11,814 nt of DNA, from assembly GCA_025465385.1 (NCBI GenBank), contig JAODNG010000458.1:1-11814 (forward strand), read 5' to 3'. The position numbers and the translations under genes were made by a program. Below, one piece after another: positions 1 to 6,384 of the stretch. The DNA is from Pseudonocardiales bacterium (GTDB taxonomy: Bacteria > Actinomycetota > Actinomycetes > Mycobacteriales > Pseudonocardiaceae). The stretch's first letter is position 1. Every line of letters begins with the position of its first letter. The notes beneath the pieces were generated by a model. The model saw only the letters and a list, made by a program, of their open reading frames with translations. It was not told the origin of the DNA and searched no databases.

Positions 1-472
1 ACCCAGACCACCGAGGCAGACCCAAACGGACATTGACACCAGGTGAGTAGTGGGCAAGCGGCTCGCCGTGGGGGGCGGGTAAGCCGGCGGCGGTAAGCAG
101 ATCCTGATTGAGTTGGTCAACCCGCACGCTCCACAGCGGCCATGGTTGGTGTTCCACCGGCACGGTGACAACGCGACCCGCGATCTTGGTGAACGCTCGC
201 CACCGTCCGGTCAGGAAGTGGTCCCGCTCCACCAGCTCTTCGGCAGCTAGCGGTGCGCCGGGTTGCACCACAATGTCGTGGCCGGCCGTTGGCGGGCAGC
301 GTCGGCGTGACCGGTAGGTGACCGAGGAGCCGGCTTCCACGCTCATGTCCGCCCAGTGGTAGGGAACCCGTAGCAAGGCTCGGGCGCCCAAGACAGTGGC
401 CAGTTCGTCGGCGTGGAGGGAGAAAAACCACAGGCTGTCCAACGACGCTGCTAAGCCGCTTCGCCAACCCAT
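1..472 (-). pseudogene. DUF2071 (YqjF-like) protein, N-terminally truncated and cut by the window edge
   Basis: The minus-strand frame is open from an ATG at 472-470 to the left edge, giving about 157 residues with no stop. It shows the conserved DUF2071 run in order: LWFFSLHAD, then PYHWADMSVE, then HFLTGRWRAF, then VEHQPWPLW, then GEPLAHYSPGVNVRLG near the end. DUF2071 proteins belong to the acetoacetate-decarboxylase-like beta-barrel fold and have no firmly assigned reaction. Family members are usually around 240 residues and have some 80 residues before the WFFSL motif. Here only about a dozen unrelated-looking residues precede it, and the sequence upstream (on the plus strand) is the end of a polyol dehydrogenase. 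The N-terminal third has therefore been removed by a rearrangement near 430-445, and the ATG at 472 is probably fortuitous. The C-terminus lies outside the window. The family call is secure; whether anything is still expressed is doubtful. Confidence 0.75.
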
Positions 473-854
473 CCGTCGCCGACCCACTGGCCCGGCTGTG
501 CCAGCGCGGCTCCACCAAGGTGCCCGCTTACCTGCTGCCCTCATTGCACGACGCGCTGGCTCAAAACCGCCCCGCCGAATTGCTGACCCTGGCCGTCGCC
601 GGCTGGTTTCGCTACCTGCGCGCCGTCGACCTCGACGGTGCGCCCATTACCGTGGTAGACGCCCGCGCGGCCGCTTACAGTCGCTGGCCCGGGCCGGCGG
701 CGATGATCCCCGCCCGCTACTGACCGTGCGAGAACTGTTCGTTGACTTCGGCAACACCCGGCGGTTCGTGGCGACGCTGGAACACATGCTCGGCTCGATT
801 GACCGAAACGGGCTGCAAGCCACGCTGCATGCCTTCCTCCCCGAGCCGTCATGA
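448..854 (+). pseudogene. Mannitol-dehydrogenase-family polyol dehydrogenase, C-terminal remnant with frameshift
   Basis: Reading from 448 gives LLSRFANPSVADPLARLC, then GSTKVPAYLLPSLHDAL, then LAVAGWFRYL and ITVVDARAA. This is the helical C-terminal domain of long-chain mannitol 2-dehydrogenase, fructuronate reductase and arabinitol dehydrogenase. That frame ends at a TGA (721-723). The family sequence continues in the third frame as LQSLARAGGDDPRPLLTVREL, then FVDFGNTRRFVATLEHML, and ends at the TGA at 852-854. The switch falls around 670-676 and is best explained by loss of one base. The N-terminal Rossmann domain and the first part of the C-terminal domain are absent, and the DUF2071 fragment lies in their place. 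The intact enzymes are near 450-500 residues, so roughly the last quarter remains. The HAD phosphatase directly downstream fits an ancestral polyol operon. Substrate cannot be assigned. Confidence 0.75.
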
Positions 855-874
855 GCGCGATGTAGCCCGCCACT

Positions 875-881
875 GGAGGAG
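875..881 (+). promoter_or_regulatory. Ribosome binding site that fixes the HAD gene start
   Basis: GGAGGAG lies 7 nt before the ATG at 889. It selects that start over the in-frame ATG at 742, which lies within the coding remnant of the upstream dehydrogenase. Confidence 0.7.
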
Positions 882-888
882 ATACCAA

Positions 889-1413
889 ATGTTGCAGTTC
901 GGGCAGCTCGGTCTGGGGTCGATCACCGTCCTGCTGTGTGACGCTGACGGGAACCTCTTCCCGTCAGAAGAACCGGCGTTCGTCGCGTCGGCAGAGGTGA
1001 CAAATCGGTTCATGGCAAGCCTCGGGCTCTCCCGGCGCTTTTACCCCGAAGAACTTCGTCTCGCCACCACCGGCAAGAACTTTCGCACCACCGCAGTGGA
1101 TCTCGCCGTCGGCGGCGGCGTGCCGGTCGAAGCCACGCTCGCGGTGCGCTACCCCGGTGCGGTCACCACAACGACCGATCTGTCCGGCGGCACCCCGCAC
1201 ATGCTCACCGCCGCTCGGTTGGAGCACTGGGTACAGGAGGAGAAGCAGGCCGTCACCGCCCACGCCGGTAAACGACTCGGCATCACCCCTTGGCAGGGGC
1301 TCGCGATCGAGGACTCGGTGCCCGGCGCGCAGTCCGCCGTCGCCGCGGGCCTGCAAACGATCGGCAACGTCGCATTCGTGTCATGGGGAGAGCTCAAGGG
1401 ACTGCTGGGCTAG
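889..1413 (+). CDS. HAD-family (subfamily IA) phosphatase with missing catalytic core
   Basis: The 174-residue product opens with the HAD motif I, LLCDADGNLFP (Asp18 as nucleophile, Asp20 as acid/base), and keeps the motif IV region LAIEDSVPGAQSAVAAG (Glu141, Asp142). HAD-IA phosphatases act on sugar phosphates and similar small substrates, and the upstream polyol dehydrogenase remnant suggests a sugar-phosphate role here. Residues run straight from the cap helix (LEHWVQEEKQAVTAHAG) to KRLGITPWQGLAIED. The stretch that normally carries motif II (Ser/Thr) and motif III (Lys), some 60 residues, is missing. A second gap of perhaps 20 residues appears between NVAFV and SWGELKGLLG. Both gaps keep the frame. 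The start is set by the strong Shine-Dalgarno at 875. The family is clear, but the protein is probably inactive as a phosphatase. A divergent short subfamily is the alternative. Confidence 0.75.
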   Translation: MLQFGQLGLGSITVLLCDADGNLFPSEEPAFVASAEVTNRFMASLGLSRRFYPEELRLATTGKNFRTTAVDLAVGGGVPVEATLAVRYPGAVTTTTDLSGGTPHMLTAARLEHWVQEEKQAVTAHAGKRLGITPWQGLAIEDSVPGAQSAVAAGLQTIGNVAFVSWGELKGLLG

Positions 1414-1601
1414 CGGAGGCGCAGCCGGTGCGCAGGTGGCGACCCTGGCTGCTCCAGTCTCCCGGCGACAGCGCCCCGAGAGACTGAGAACCATAACGTG
1501 ACCAGATGGACGCTGTTTGGTTTCTCCAACGCCACCACTCGCGCCCCGCGCGGATTTAAATGCTCGGCGAAGCGTTTGATGGTGACGGCTCCTGATCCGA
1601 G

Positions 1602-2069
1602 CTAGTCGAAGTGCGCGCGGTGCGACCCGGCCAGCGCGTCTGTCAAGCGCTGACGCATCGCTGGGTGCATCACTAGCTGGGTTGCTTGTTCGGGCTCAAA
1701 CCATGCTGCGGCGCTGGTCTCGTCCTGATCGGGCTGGGCGTCGCGGGCTGGGGTGACAGCATGGAAACACACCGCCAACTGTTGGTAAATCCCCTCGCCG
1801 TGGGGATAGGCCAACACGTGACCAGGGTCGCTGTACACCCCGGCGAGTTCAGTGACTTGGATCGCGACGCCAGCTTCCTCGGCGACTTCGCGTACCACCG
1901 CGGCTGAGGCAGATTCCCCGACTTCGACCCGGCCTCCGGGCAGCTCCCAGTACCCGTCATCGGCGCGGCGTACTAGAAGAACCCGGCCCGATCCATTGCG
2001 CACGATCGCGAACGCAGCGGGTAACAGTTCCTGGGCGGGAGGTGCGGCGACATCGTGGTAGTACTCCAT
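1602..2069 (-). CDS. Nudix hydrolase (MutT/ADP-ribose pyrophosphatase-like)
   Basis: The product is 155 residues if it starts at the ATG at 2069, giving MEYYHDVAAPPAQ. It carries a complete Nudix box, GRVEVGESASAAVVREVAEEAGV, matching GX5EX7REUXEEXGU, which binds the divalent metal. It is preceded by the typical strand VLLVRRADDGYWELPGG. Nudix enzymes hydrolyse nucleoside diphosphates linked to another moiety; the substrate here cannot be told. The ending AAWFEPEQATQLVMHPAMRQRL is usual for the family. Two longer in-frame starts exist, at 2078 and 2147. I prefer 2069 because relatives begin close to this MEYYHD segment and the residues before it are not family-like. None of the three has a good Shine-Dalgarno. 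The gene is transcribed divergently from the phosphoesterase at 2270. It appears intact, unlike most of its neighbours. Confidence 0.85.
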   Translation of the reverse strand: MEYYHDVAAPPAQELLPAAFAIVRNGSGRVLLVRRADDGYWELPGGRVEVGESASAAVVREVAEEAGVAIQVTELAGVYSDPGHVLAYPHGEGIYQQLAVCFHAVTPARDAQPDQDETSAAAWFEPEQATQLVMHPAMRQRLTDALAGSHRAHFD

Positions 2070-2269
2070 CCGCGCCATATGTAATGGTTGATGGACTAGG
2101 CACCACCAAACAACAGACGAACCGTTAACCACTGACAAACAGTACATGAACTCTCGGGGAGCAACGGCGCAAACCGGTCGTCGGTGAACCGTCGCTTATA
2201 GGCTGCGTCGAACTGATGTTCTCCTAATGTTTCCTTGATCAACGGTCGGCTTGCGGGAAGTCTGGGTGG
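2070..2269. other. Divergent intergenic region between Nudix and phosphoesterase genes
   Basis: This 200-base spacer should hold the promoters for both flanking genes. I see no convincing -35/-10 pair. On the minus strand, around 2120-2245, there is a protein-like stretch (LGEHQFDAAYKRRFTDDRFAPL) that loosely recalls the C-terminal end of large actinobacterial LuxR/ATPase regulators. It is too short and uncertain to call a gene remnant. GCGGGAAG at 2253-2260 is a modest Shine-Dalgarno for the ATG at 2270. Confidence 0.4.
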
Positions 2270-3397
2270 ATGACAGTGGCAGTGGGTCACGTGGTGGTCT
2301 TCGTCCAGGAGAACCACACCACCGACAACTACTTCCGATCGATGCGCGCCTGGGGCGCCAACGTCGCCGCCGACTGGCCGGTGCAGCCCAACCCCCCAGC
2401 CAAGGATCAGCCGCACAACCGAGCCGCCTACGCGAAGTGGCTGCACGCCCAGCAGGCCGCAACCCGCACGCCCGCCACCCACACCCAATTCGACACCACT
2501 GCCGTGCTGCCCTACTACGCCTACCTCGCCGCGACTGGAGCCTTTCTGGAGAACCACTGCTCAGGGTTCGGCACGAACTCGACCCCCAACCACCTGCTGC
2601 TCGTCGGGGGGCAGAGCCCGACCTTGCGCAACCCACCCCGCACCCAGGCCCAACCGGTGTGGGACATGCCCTCGCTGCTGGGACACGCTGGCGAACACGG
2701 CTTGGCTTGGAAGGCCTACACCGGCAGCTCCTCCTATCCAGTCGCCTTCTACAAGCAGCTACAGGGCTCCCCGAACATCGTGCGCAGCGACCAGATCGTC
2801 GCCGACGCCGCTCATCTGCCGCGGCTGAGCATGGTGTGGCATGACAGCCCGTATGACGAGCACCCGATAGCGAACGTCACCGATGGCCAGGACAAGATCT
2901 GGCAAGCCGTCGACGCCATCGCGGCCGCCGGACACTGGGACGACACCGTGTTCCTGCTCACCTGGGACGACTGGGGAGGCTACGACGACCATGTCGCCAC
3001 GCCGAACCTCGAACACACCCCCGACAACGTGCAACTCGCCTACGGGCCCCGGGTACCCCTGCTGATGTTCGGTGGTCAGGTGCGCCCCGGCATCGACAGC
3101 CGGTGGAGCTCTCACGTCAGCGTGGGGAAAACCGTCCTCGACCTCCTTGGACTACCCCCACTAGGGGTGCCCCGACTCGATGACGCACCCAGCCTCATCG
3201 ACCTGATCAACCCACAGGCCTCCGCCCCCAAACCACCCGGCTTCGGCACCACCATCACCCAACCCACACCACCACTACCGACCCCCACCCCCAACCCCAC
3301 ACCCCCACCGCCAGCCAGCACGTCGACACCTGTCGGGCCAGTAGCCCTACGTGACGGCTCCCTGCTGCCCCCACCCAACGACCAACCCGTCACTTAA
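2270..3397 (+). CDS. Phosphoesterase of the AcpA / phospholipase C family (PF04185)
   Basis: This 375-residue protein belongs to the alkaline-phosphatase-fold phosphoesterases. These hydrolyse phosphomonoesters or phospholipids, using a metal site and a Ser/Thr nucleophile. Visible motifs are HVVVFVQENHTTDNYF (residues 6-21, the family's ENxxxDxYF metal-binding start), FGTNSTPNHLLLVGGQSPT (the N-S-T nucleophile region), HDSPYDEHP, and LLTWDDWGGYDDHV (the late metal-ligand block). The last 65 residues are very rich in Pro and Thr, giving a low-complexity tail. There is no signal peptide and no Tat motif, so it is predicted to be cytoplasmic. That is usual for this actinobacterial subgroup, which also has a proline-rich end. 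The ATG at 2270 has GGGAAG 9 nt upstream. The frame is intact and the length is normal. It sits ahead of a second phosphatase-fold gene, which suggests a phosphate-scavenging locus. The exact substrate is unknown. Confidence 0.85.
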   Translation: MTVAVGHVVVFVQENHTTDNYFRSMRAWGANVAADWPVQPNPPAKDQPHNRAAYAKWLHAQQAATRTPATHTQFDTTAVLPYYAYLAATGAFLENHCSGFGTNSTPNHLLLVGGQSPTLRNPPRTQAQPVWDMPSLLGHAGEHGLAWKAYTGSSSYPVAFYKQLQGSPNIVRSDQIVADAAHLPRLSMVWHDSPYDEHPIANVTDGQDKIWQAVDAIAAAGHWDDTVFLLTWDDWGGYDDHVATPNLEHTPDNVQLAYGPRVPLLMFGGQVRPGIDSRWSSHVSVGKTVLDLLGLPPLGVPRLDDAPSLIDLINPQASAPKPPGFGTTITQPTPPLPTPTPNPTPPPPASTSTPVGPVALRDGSLLPPPNDQPVT

Positions 3398-3533
3398 CAC
3401 ACCACGGCACCTGTTCTCGACTCCCGCCCGTTCCCAGGGCGGCCACAGGCTGTTAACCCGTTCCGGCTCTGTGCCGCACCATCCCCGAGCAGGAGCCCCG
3501 CAACGTGGCCGCTGACCCCGTCTCGTCTCAGCC

Positions 3534-3555
3534 GTTTCATCCCCGGTTCATGACC
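3534..3555 (+). promoter_or_regulatory. Candidate PHO box (11-nt direct repeat)
   Basis: GTTTCATCCCC is followed by GGTTCATGACC, so TTCAT recurs at exactly 11-nt spacing (3536 and 3547). Streptomyces PhoP boxes are built of 11-nt direct repeat units around a GTTCACC-like core, and the match is close but not exact. The site is about 90-105 bases ahead of the start of a secreted phosphodiesterase, a typical Pho-regulon target. No clear -10 box is visible downstream. Confidence 0.3.
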
Positions 3556-3626
3556 TCGTGCACTGCAAGCCGCATCCGGCCATTCCCATTTTCGAGTGAC
3601 GCCGGCACCCCGGCCGGTCACCCACC

Positions 3627-3631
3627 GGAGG
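3627..3631 (+). promoter_or_regulatory. Ribosome binding site for the secreted phosphodiesterase
   Basis: GGAGG lies 9 nt before the ATG at 3641. It makes this the start, giving a clean signal peptide. The longer in-frame start at 3596 would add a prefix with no family resemblance. Confidence 0.75.
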
Positions 3632-3640
3632 CTTGATGCC

Positions 3641-5282
3641 ATGCGCTTACCGCGCCGCACCACCGTCCTTGCCGCAGCCGTTCTCGCCGGCGCCCTGATC
3701 GCCCCCACCGTGGCCGCGGCCGACCCGTTCCACGAGGACAACGCACGGCACGTGCTGCTGCTGTCAGTTGACGGGCTACATCAGGCCGACCTGAGCTGGT
3801 ACATCAGGCAGCACCCCTCGTCAGCGCTGGCCGCGCTGGTGGCCCGGGGCGTGGACTTCACTCACGCCAGCACTCCGGTGCCGTCGGACTCCTTCCCGGG
3901 CATGCTCGCCCAAGCCACCGGCGGCAACCCCGACACCACCGGCGTGTACTACGACTCGAGCTACAACCGCGCGCTGCTTCCAGCGGGCACGACGACTTGC
4001 CCGGCGGGGGCGCCCACCGGTGCCGATGTGGAGTTCACCGAGACCGCGGAACGCAACCCGAATTCCGTCGATGCCGGTCAGGGATTGTCGGGGCTACCCG
4101 GCAACATCCTGGCGCTCACCAGCCATCCGGAAACCCTGATCGATCCAGCGAAGTTGCCGGTGGACCCCAAGACATGCAAGCCGGTCTTCCCGCACCAGTA
4201 CCTCAAGGTGAACACGATCTTCGAGGTCGCCCGCCAGCACAACCTGCGCACCGCGTGGTCGGACAAGCACGGCCTACGAGATCCTCGACGGGCCCTCTGG
4301 CACGGGTGTGCAGGACCTGTTCACCCCTGAGATCAACAGCCAGGCCGATGGGCTGCCCACCGGCGAGGACTGGACCAAAGACAACGCCAAGACCCAGCAG
4401 TACGACGGCTACAAGACCCAGGCGATCCGCAACGAGATCGACGGTTTCGATCACGGCCGCACCAGCCACGTCGGCGTGCCGGCGATCTTCGGGATGAACT
4501 TCCAGTCGGTGTCCACCGCGCAGAAGCTGCCCACCTCGGGCGGCAGACCCGGTGGCTACATGGCCGACGGTGTGACGCCCGGTCCCGTGCTCGCGAACGC
4601 GCTGGAGTTCGTCGACTCCCAGCTGGGCTCATTCGTCAAGGAAATCCACGCCAAGGGCCTCGATGAGAACACCACCATCATCCTGTCCGCCAAGCACGGG
4701 CAGTCGCCAACAGACCCGGCGGCGCTGACCCGGATCCCCGATGGCCCGCTGCTCGCCGGCCTCAACGCCGCCTGGAAGACCGCGCACCCGGGTGCTGGTG
4801 ACCTGGTCGCGCACTCCACCGACGACGACGCGATACTGCTGTGGCTGACCGACCACTCACAAGCCGCCGCCGACTTCGCCAAGACCTATCTGCTCGCCCA
4901 GTCCGGCCAGGGCAACGACATCAACGGCCACCCTAAGGCGTTCACCGCCTCCGGGCTGGCGACCGTATTCGCCGGCCGTGACGCGGCGAAGTACTTCGGC
5001 GTCCCAGCCGGCGATCCGCGGGTCCCCGACGTGTTCGGCATCGTCACGCACGGAGTCGTCTACACCGGCGGCACGAGCAAGATTGCCGAACACGGCGGCG
5101 CCGACCCGCAGGATCGCAATGTGCCCATCGTCCTCGCCGGCGTCGGGGTGGACGACGCGCAAACCGTCCGCGGGCCGGTCGAGACCACCCAAATCGCGCC
5201 GACGATCCTGCGCCTCCTCGGGCTCAACCCCGGCGAGCTCAAGGCCGTCCAGCGCGAGCACACCCAAGCGCTGCTGGACTGA
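3641..5282 (+). pseudogene. Secreted alkaline-phosphatase-superfamily phosphodiesterase, one frameshift
   Basis: The two frames together encode about 547 residues of a type I phosphodiesterase / nucleotide pyrophosphatase-like protein. It opens with a Sec signal peptide: MRLPRRTT, a hydrophobic core LAAAVLAGALIAP, and likely cleavage after TVAAA. Mature motifs are HVLLLSVDGLH (Asp44, metal ligand), ASTPVPSDSFPG (nucleophile loop), WSDKH (metal ligands), ILSAKHGQSP and KIAEHGGADP (late metal ligands). The frame is open from 3641 to the DKH at 4270. It then slips, the second frame resumes as YEILDGPSGTGVQDLF and runs to the TGA at 5280-5282. Relatives read DKHPAYEI at this point. The four bases GGCC stand where six are expected, so two bases appear lost at 4270-4275. 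Everything else is well preserved, so this is a recent mutation or a sequencing error. As it stands, translation ends at 4330 after 229 residues. It is probably exported and may be phosphate-regulated. Confidence 0.85.
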
Positions 5283-5546
5283 GCAAAACACGTGCTGCTC
5301 CGGCCCGGCAGGGCTGGCACCATCCTGGGCACCCACGCCGCCGTTCGGACCCAGCCGGGCGGCGGCACGGGCAGTCGTTCGCGGCCGGTAAGCGGGCGAT
5401 GCCTGCACCCGTCGGGTCGAGCATTGGTGCGGTGGTGCTCGCGATGCAGGAATACGAGCACAACGCCTTGAACGTGGTCTTCAGCGATGCGTTGCCCAGC
5501 TCGGCGCGAGCCCGCACATGCGGGTGGGCGAGGTTGTAGCAGATCT

Positions 5547-5826
5547 AACGGCAAGCAGTTCGATTCAAACCGGGTCGGCATCCAGAGTGCACCGTCCGCA
5601 ACGAAGAACACTCATCTCATGTCCACACAAACCATTTCCACATGATGAGCACCAACGGCCAGCCGCACGAGGCCCACGACCTGCAAGAGGTCGCCAACGT
5701 TCCCGCCAAGGGACAGATCGTCATCCGGATGCAGTTCACCAACTACACCGGTAAGACCGTCCTGCACTGCTACATCCTCAATCACGAAGTCGGGGCATGA
5801 TGGCGGTCCTACAGATTGTCGAGTGA
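5547..5826 (+). pseudogene. Multicopper oxidase, C-terminal remnant with mutated copper site
   Basis: Pieces in three frames spell out the last cupredoxin domain of a CueO/laccase-type multicopper oxidase. From 5547 comes NGKQFDSNRVGIQSA. After a break near 5590, where the LGTVEEW segment seems deleted, a second frame reads TVRNEEHSSHVHTNHF, then STNGQPHEAHDLQEVANVP, then IVIRMQFTNYTGKTVLHCY and ILNHE. A single lost base near 5789 then moves the ending MMAVLQIVE into a third frame, with its stop at 5824-5826. HSSHVH preserves the HxxHxH copper motif. The essential HCH motif, however, is HCY: codon 5771-5773 is TAC instead of CAC, which removes a copper ligand. Nothing of the N-terminal two domains is seen upstream. 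These enzymes oxidise cuprous ions or phenols in the periplasm or outside the cell; this copy cannot function. Confidence 0.8.
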
Positions 5827-5830
5827 TCAG

Positions 5831-5900
5831 CTCCACCGCGGCTATTACGAACTCAGGCGGTGTTGTGTTTGACTGAGGATGATCAGACTCGACGGTGGAG
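5831..5900. repeat. Inverted repeat of 8 bp spanning about 70 bases
   Basis: CTCCACCG at 5831-5838 is mirrored by CGGTGGAG at 5893-5900, with TGATCAG close to both arms (5824-5830 and 5880-5886). It begins right after the end of the oxidase remnant. It could be the terminal repeats of a decayed small insertion, a long weak hairpin, or chance in GC-rich sequence. Confidence 0.3.
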
Positions 5901-5936
5901 GTGTAGGCGTCGCCGCGCGTCATTTCCGTAAATGAA

Positions 5937-6117
5937 GTGCGCGGTCACCAACTAGAAAGCTTCCCCACGGGGAAGCGTCAGACTGAACGGGGGCTAGCTG
6001 CAATCGGATACGGCGGCTGGCGGTGATGACCACCGAAGCGGTGCCGCCCGATGATTGGAAGGCAACCCGAGCGGGAGGGGCTGCAGGAGGCGTGATGGAA
6101 CGAACGCAGTTGAAGAC
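5937..6117 (+). ncRNA. Structured RNA, probable group II intron 5' fragment (domain I)
   Basis: The segment opens with GTGCGC, matching the GUGYG consensus at the 5' end of group II introns, and is densely self-complementary. GCTTCCCC (5959-5966) pairs with GGGGAAGC (5969-5976), and CTAG at 5952-5955 can pair with CTAG at 5994-5997 around that hairpin. CAATC (6001-6005) pairs with GATTG (6053-6057), enclosing GGCGGC (6012-6017) with GCCGCC (6043-6048), which in turn encloses CGGTG with CACCG (6021-6035). It goes on with GAGCGGGAGGGGCTGCAG. This nested layout and these blocks recall domain I of actinobacterial group II introns, but I rely on memory for that resemblance. No maturase frame, domain V or 3' end is present, so it would be a 5' fragment. 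Its right edge is uncertain (6117-6135), where aldo/keto reductase coding sequence begins. AGGAGG at 6085 before an ATG at 6095 offers an alternative reading, as the start of that reductase. Confidence 0.4.
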
Positions 6118-6381
6118 CACTTCACCGGGGAACAAACCGACCTGGAGATCACCCGGGTGCGGTTCGGTGCCTGGCCGATCGAGGTAGCGGACGCGTGTTC
6201 GGCTAGGAGCGGCAAGCCGATGAGAAGTTGATCCGGGGCCATCCACCGAGGTCTCGAGCTCGGCGTCAACTGGATCGACATCGCCGTGGTCTACGGCTTT
6301 GACCACGCGGAGCAGTTCGTCGGCCGCGCGGTTGAGGGGCTCGACGGGAACGACATCGACACGATTGAGGACAGGGTGTAA
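6118..6381 (+). pseudogene. Aldo/keto reductase, N-terminal remnant with two frameshifts and a stop
   Basis: The reading EQTDLEITRVRFGAWPI (from about 6130) is the start of an aldo/keto reductase beta barrel. One base is lost near 6181, after which GSGRVFG, a TAG stop at 6204-6206, and QADEKLIR follow. The stop replaces the Trp of the usual FGW. A base is then gained in the GGGG run at 6234-6237, and the first frame resumes with AIHRGLELGVNWIDIAVVYGFDHAEQFVGRAVEGLD. The WIDxAxxYGxxHAE block carries the catalytic Asp and Tyr of the family. The remnant ends at a TAA (6379-6381) after about 80 residues; normal length is near 300. AKRs reduce aldehydes and ketones with NADPH. The remnant ends 3 bases before the next gene, so that gene may once have been its operon partner and may now depend on another promoter. 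Confidence 0.75.
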
Positions 6382-6384
6382 AAG

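Noticed and set aside
117..518. Minus-strand open frame of 133 codons overlapping the DUF2071 region
   Set aside because: It is a shifted frame over the DUF2071 and polyol dehydrogenase sequence, Arg/Pro-rich and without family features; the DUF2071 frame explains the strand better.
742..888. In-frame N-terminal extension of the HAD gene from the ATG at 742
   Set aside because: It overlaps the coding remnant of the dehydrogenase, reads as Arg/Ser-rich noise, and the strong Shine-Dalgarno sits at 875 before the ATG at 889.
1530..1600. Minus-strand stretch reading VTIKRFAEHLNPRGARVVALEKP after the HAD gene
   Set aside because: It looks protein-like but has no recognisable family, no clear start and no extent beyond about 30 residues.
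2096..2557. Minus-strand frame of 153 codons antisense to the phosphoesterase start
   Set aside because: Most of it mirrors the phosphoesterase coding region. Only the end in the intergenic region is independent, and its likeness to a LuxR-type regulator C-terminus is too weak.
4308..5282. Second half of the phosphodiesterase as a separate gene starting at 4308
   Set aside because: No ribosome binding site, and it starts mid-domain; the preceding frame supplies the missing N-terminus, so it is one frameshifted gene.
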